DNA of 6,003 nucleotides from Pseudomonadota bacterium (lineage in GTDB: Bacteria > Pseudomonadota > Alphaproteobacteria > Kiloniellales > J153): assembly GCA_022572105.1 (NCBI GenBank), contig JACZWN010000057.1:9739-15741 (forward strand), written 5' to 3'. The notes below the pieces were generated by a model. That model was not told where the DNA came from. It saw nothing but the letters and a program-made list of their open reading frames with translations, and did not search any database. Numbering within the stretch: position 1 is the first letter of the stretch; the number at the start of each line of letters is the position of its first letter. Positions 5,725-6,003 of this stretch are shown here, piece by piece. A program made the position numbers and the translations under genes.

Positions 5725-6003
5725 ATGAAATCTGCCCTCAAGGTCGGCGTCGCCCTCGCGCTTGTTCTCCTGTCCGCGATGTCGGCCGAGGCAGCCCAAA
5801 CGTACTGCGAGGCGACGGTCAGCGAGCGCCTGGACCGCCTCAACGTGGACCCCTCGGACATTCGCAGGATCTATTACGAGGCACAACGCCACGTAGGCCG
5901 GAACAACGATCGGGTGTTCCGTATCTTGGCCTGGGTGAGCCTGCGATCGTGTAAGGGCTACTTGGTTGTTGACATGTCCCCAACCTGTCGGGTCCGCCAG
6001 GTC
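5725..6003 (+). CDS. Small secreted protein of unknown family, N-terminal part (3' end outside window)
   Basis: The frame is open from ATG 5725 to the window end (93 codons). Residues 1-23 form a classic Sec signal peptide: Lys2 and Lys6, a hydrophobic core (Val7-Leu16) and Ala21-Glu-Ala23 as the likely cleavage site. The mature part has Cys28, Cys76 and Cys88, suggesting disulfides in the periplasm (three visible, a fourth may follow). A segment Arg-Ser-Cys-Lys-Gly-Tyr-Leu-Val-Val-Asp-Met (74-84) leads to Cys-Arg-Val-Arg-Gln-Val. I do not recognise the family. It is not YdbL or YnbE, the expected neighbours of ydbH: there is no lipobox. The IS ends 43 bp upstream of the start, so the native promoter has probably been displaced or the gene now depends on the IS end. 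Confidence 0.7.
   Translation, partial: MKSALKVGVALALVLLSAMSAEAAQTYCEATVSERLDRLNVDPSDIRRIYYEAQRHVGRNNDRVFRILAWVSLRSCKGYLVVDMSPTCRVRQV

Overview
The window looks like a high-GC proteobacterial chromosome, most likely an alphaproteobacterium of the Rhodospirillales type. This is inferred from GC content, codon use and the presence of a YdbH-family gene; the species cannot be named from the sequence. Two chromosomal-looking ends flank a mosaic of accessory DNA. The left end (to about 900) is very GC-rich: two 60-base blocks counted by eye (121-180 and 361-420) hold 46 and 45 G+C. The block at 901-960 drops to 25 G+C, and the block at 1681-1740 to 24.

Layout, all genes on the + strand: (1) the 3' part of a ydbH-like gene for an AsmA/TamB-like envelope lipid-transport protein, ending at 811; (2) a spacer with a GC-rich hairpin; (3) a small nucleotidyltransferase of the lincosamide/aminoglycoside-2''-adenylyltransferase type, in lower-GC DNA; (4) a gene-free stretch, 1517-1864, holding a 144-bp element with 16-bp inverted ends (14/16 matching) that looks like a MITE or IS remnant, followed by a small palindrome; (5) a 798-residue cytoplasmic molybdopterin oxidoreductase with a 4Fe-4S cysteine set and a probable Mo-ligand cysteine, but no partner subunit; (6) a complete IS256-family insertion sequence of about 1383 bp (4299-5681) with intact DDE residues; (7) the 5' part of a small secreted protein of unknown family, cut by the window end.

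The genes do not form one pathway. The segment between ydbH and the last gene is best read as an accessory region built by successive acquisitions. ydbH has lost, or never had, its usual ynbE-ydbL neighbours. The molybdoenzyme is an orphan catalytic subunit with no recognisable substrate. The IS lies 43 bp upstream of the last gene's start, and its right end carries a perfect outward TTGACA, so it may drive that gene. Upstream of its transposase, the IS carries a nested fold-back that would occlude the ribosome-binding site, a plausible brake on transposition. I saw no complete novel system. The best leads are the IS regulatory structures, the MITE-like element and the orphan molybdoenzyme.
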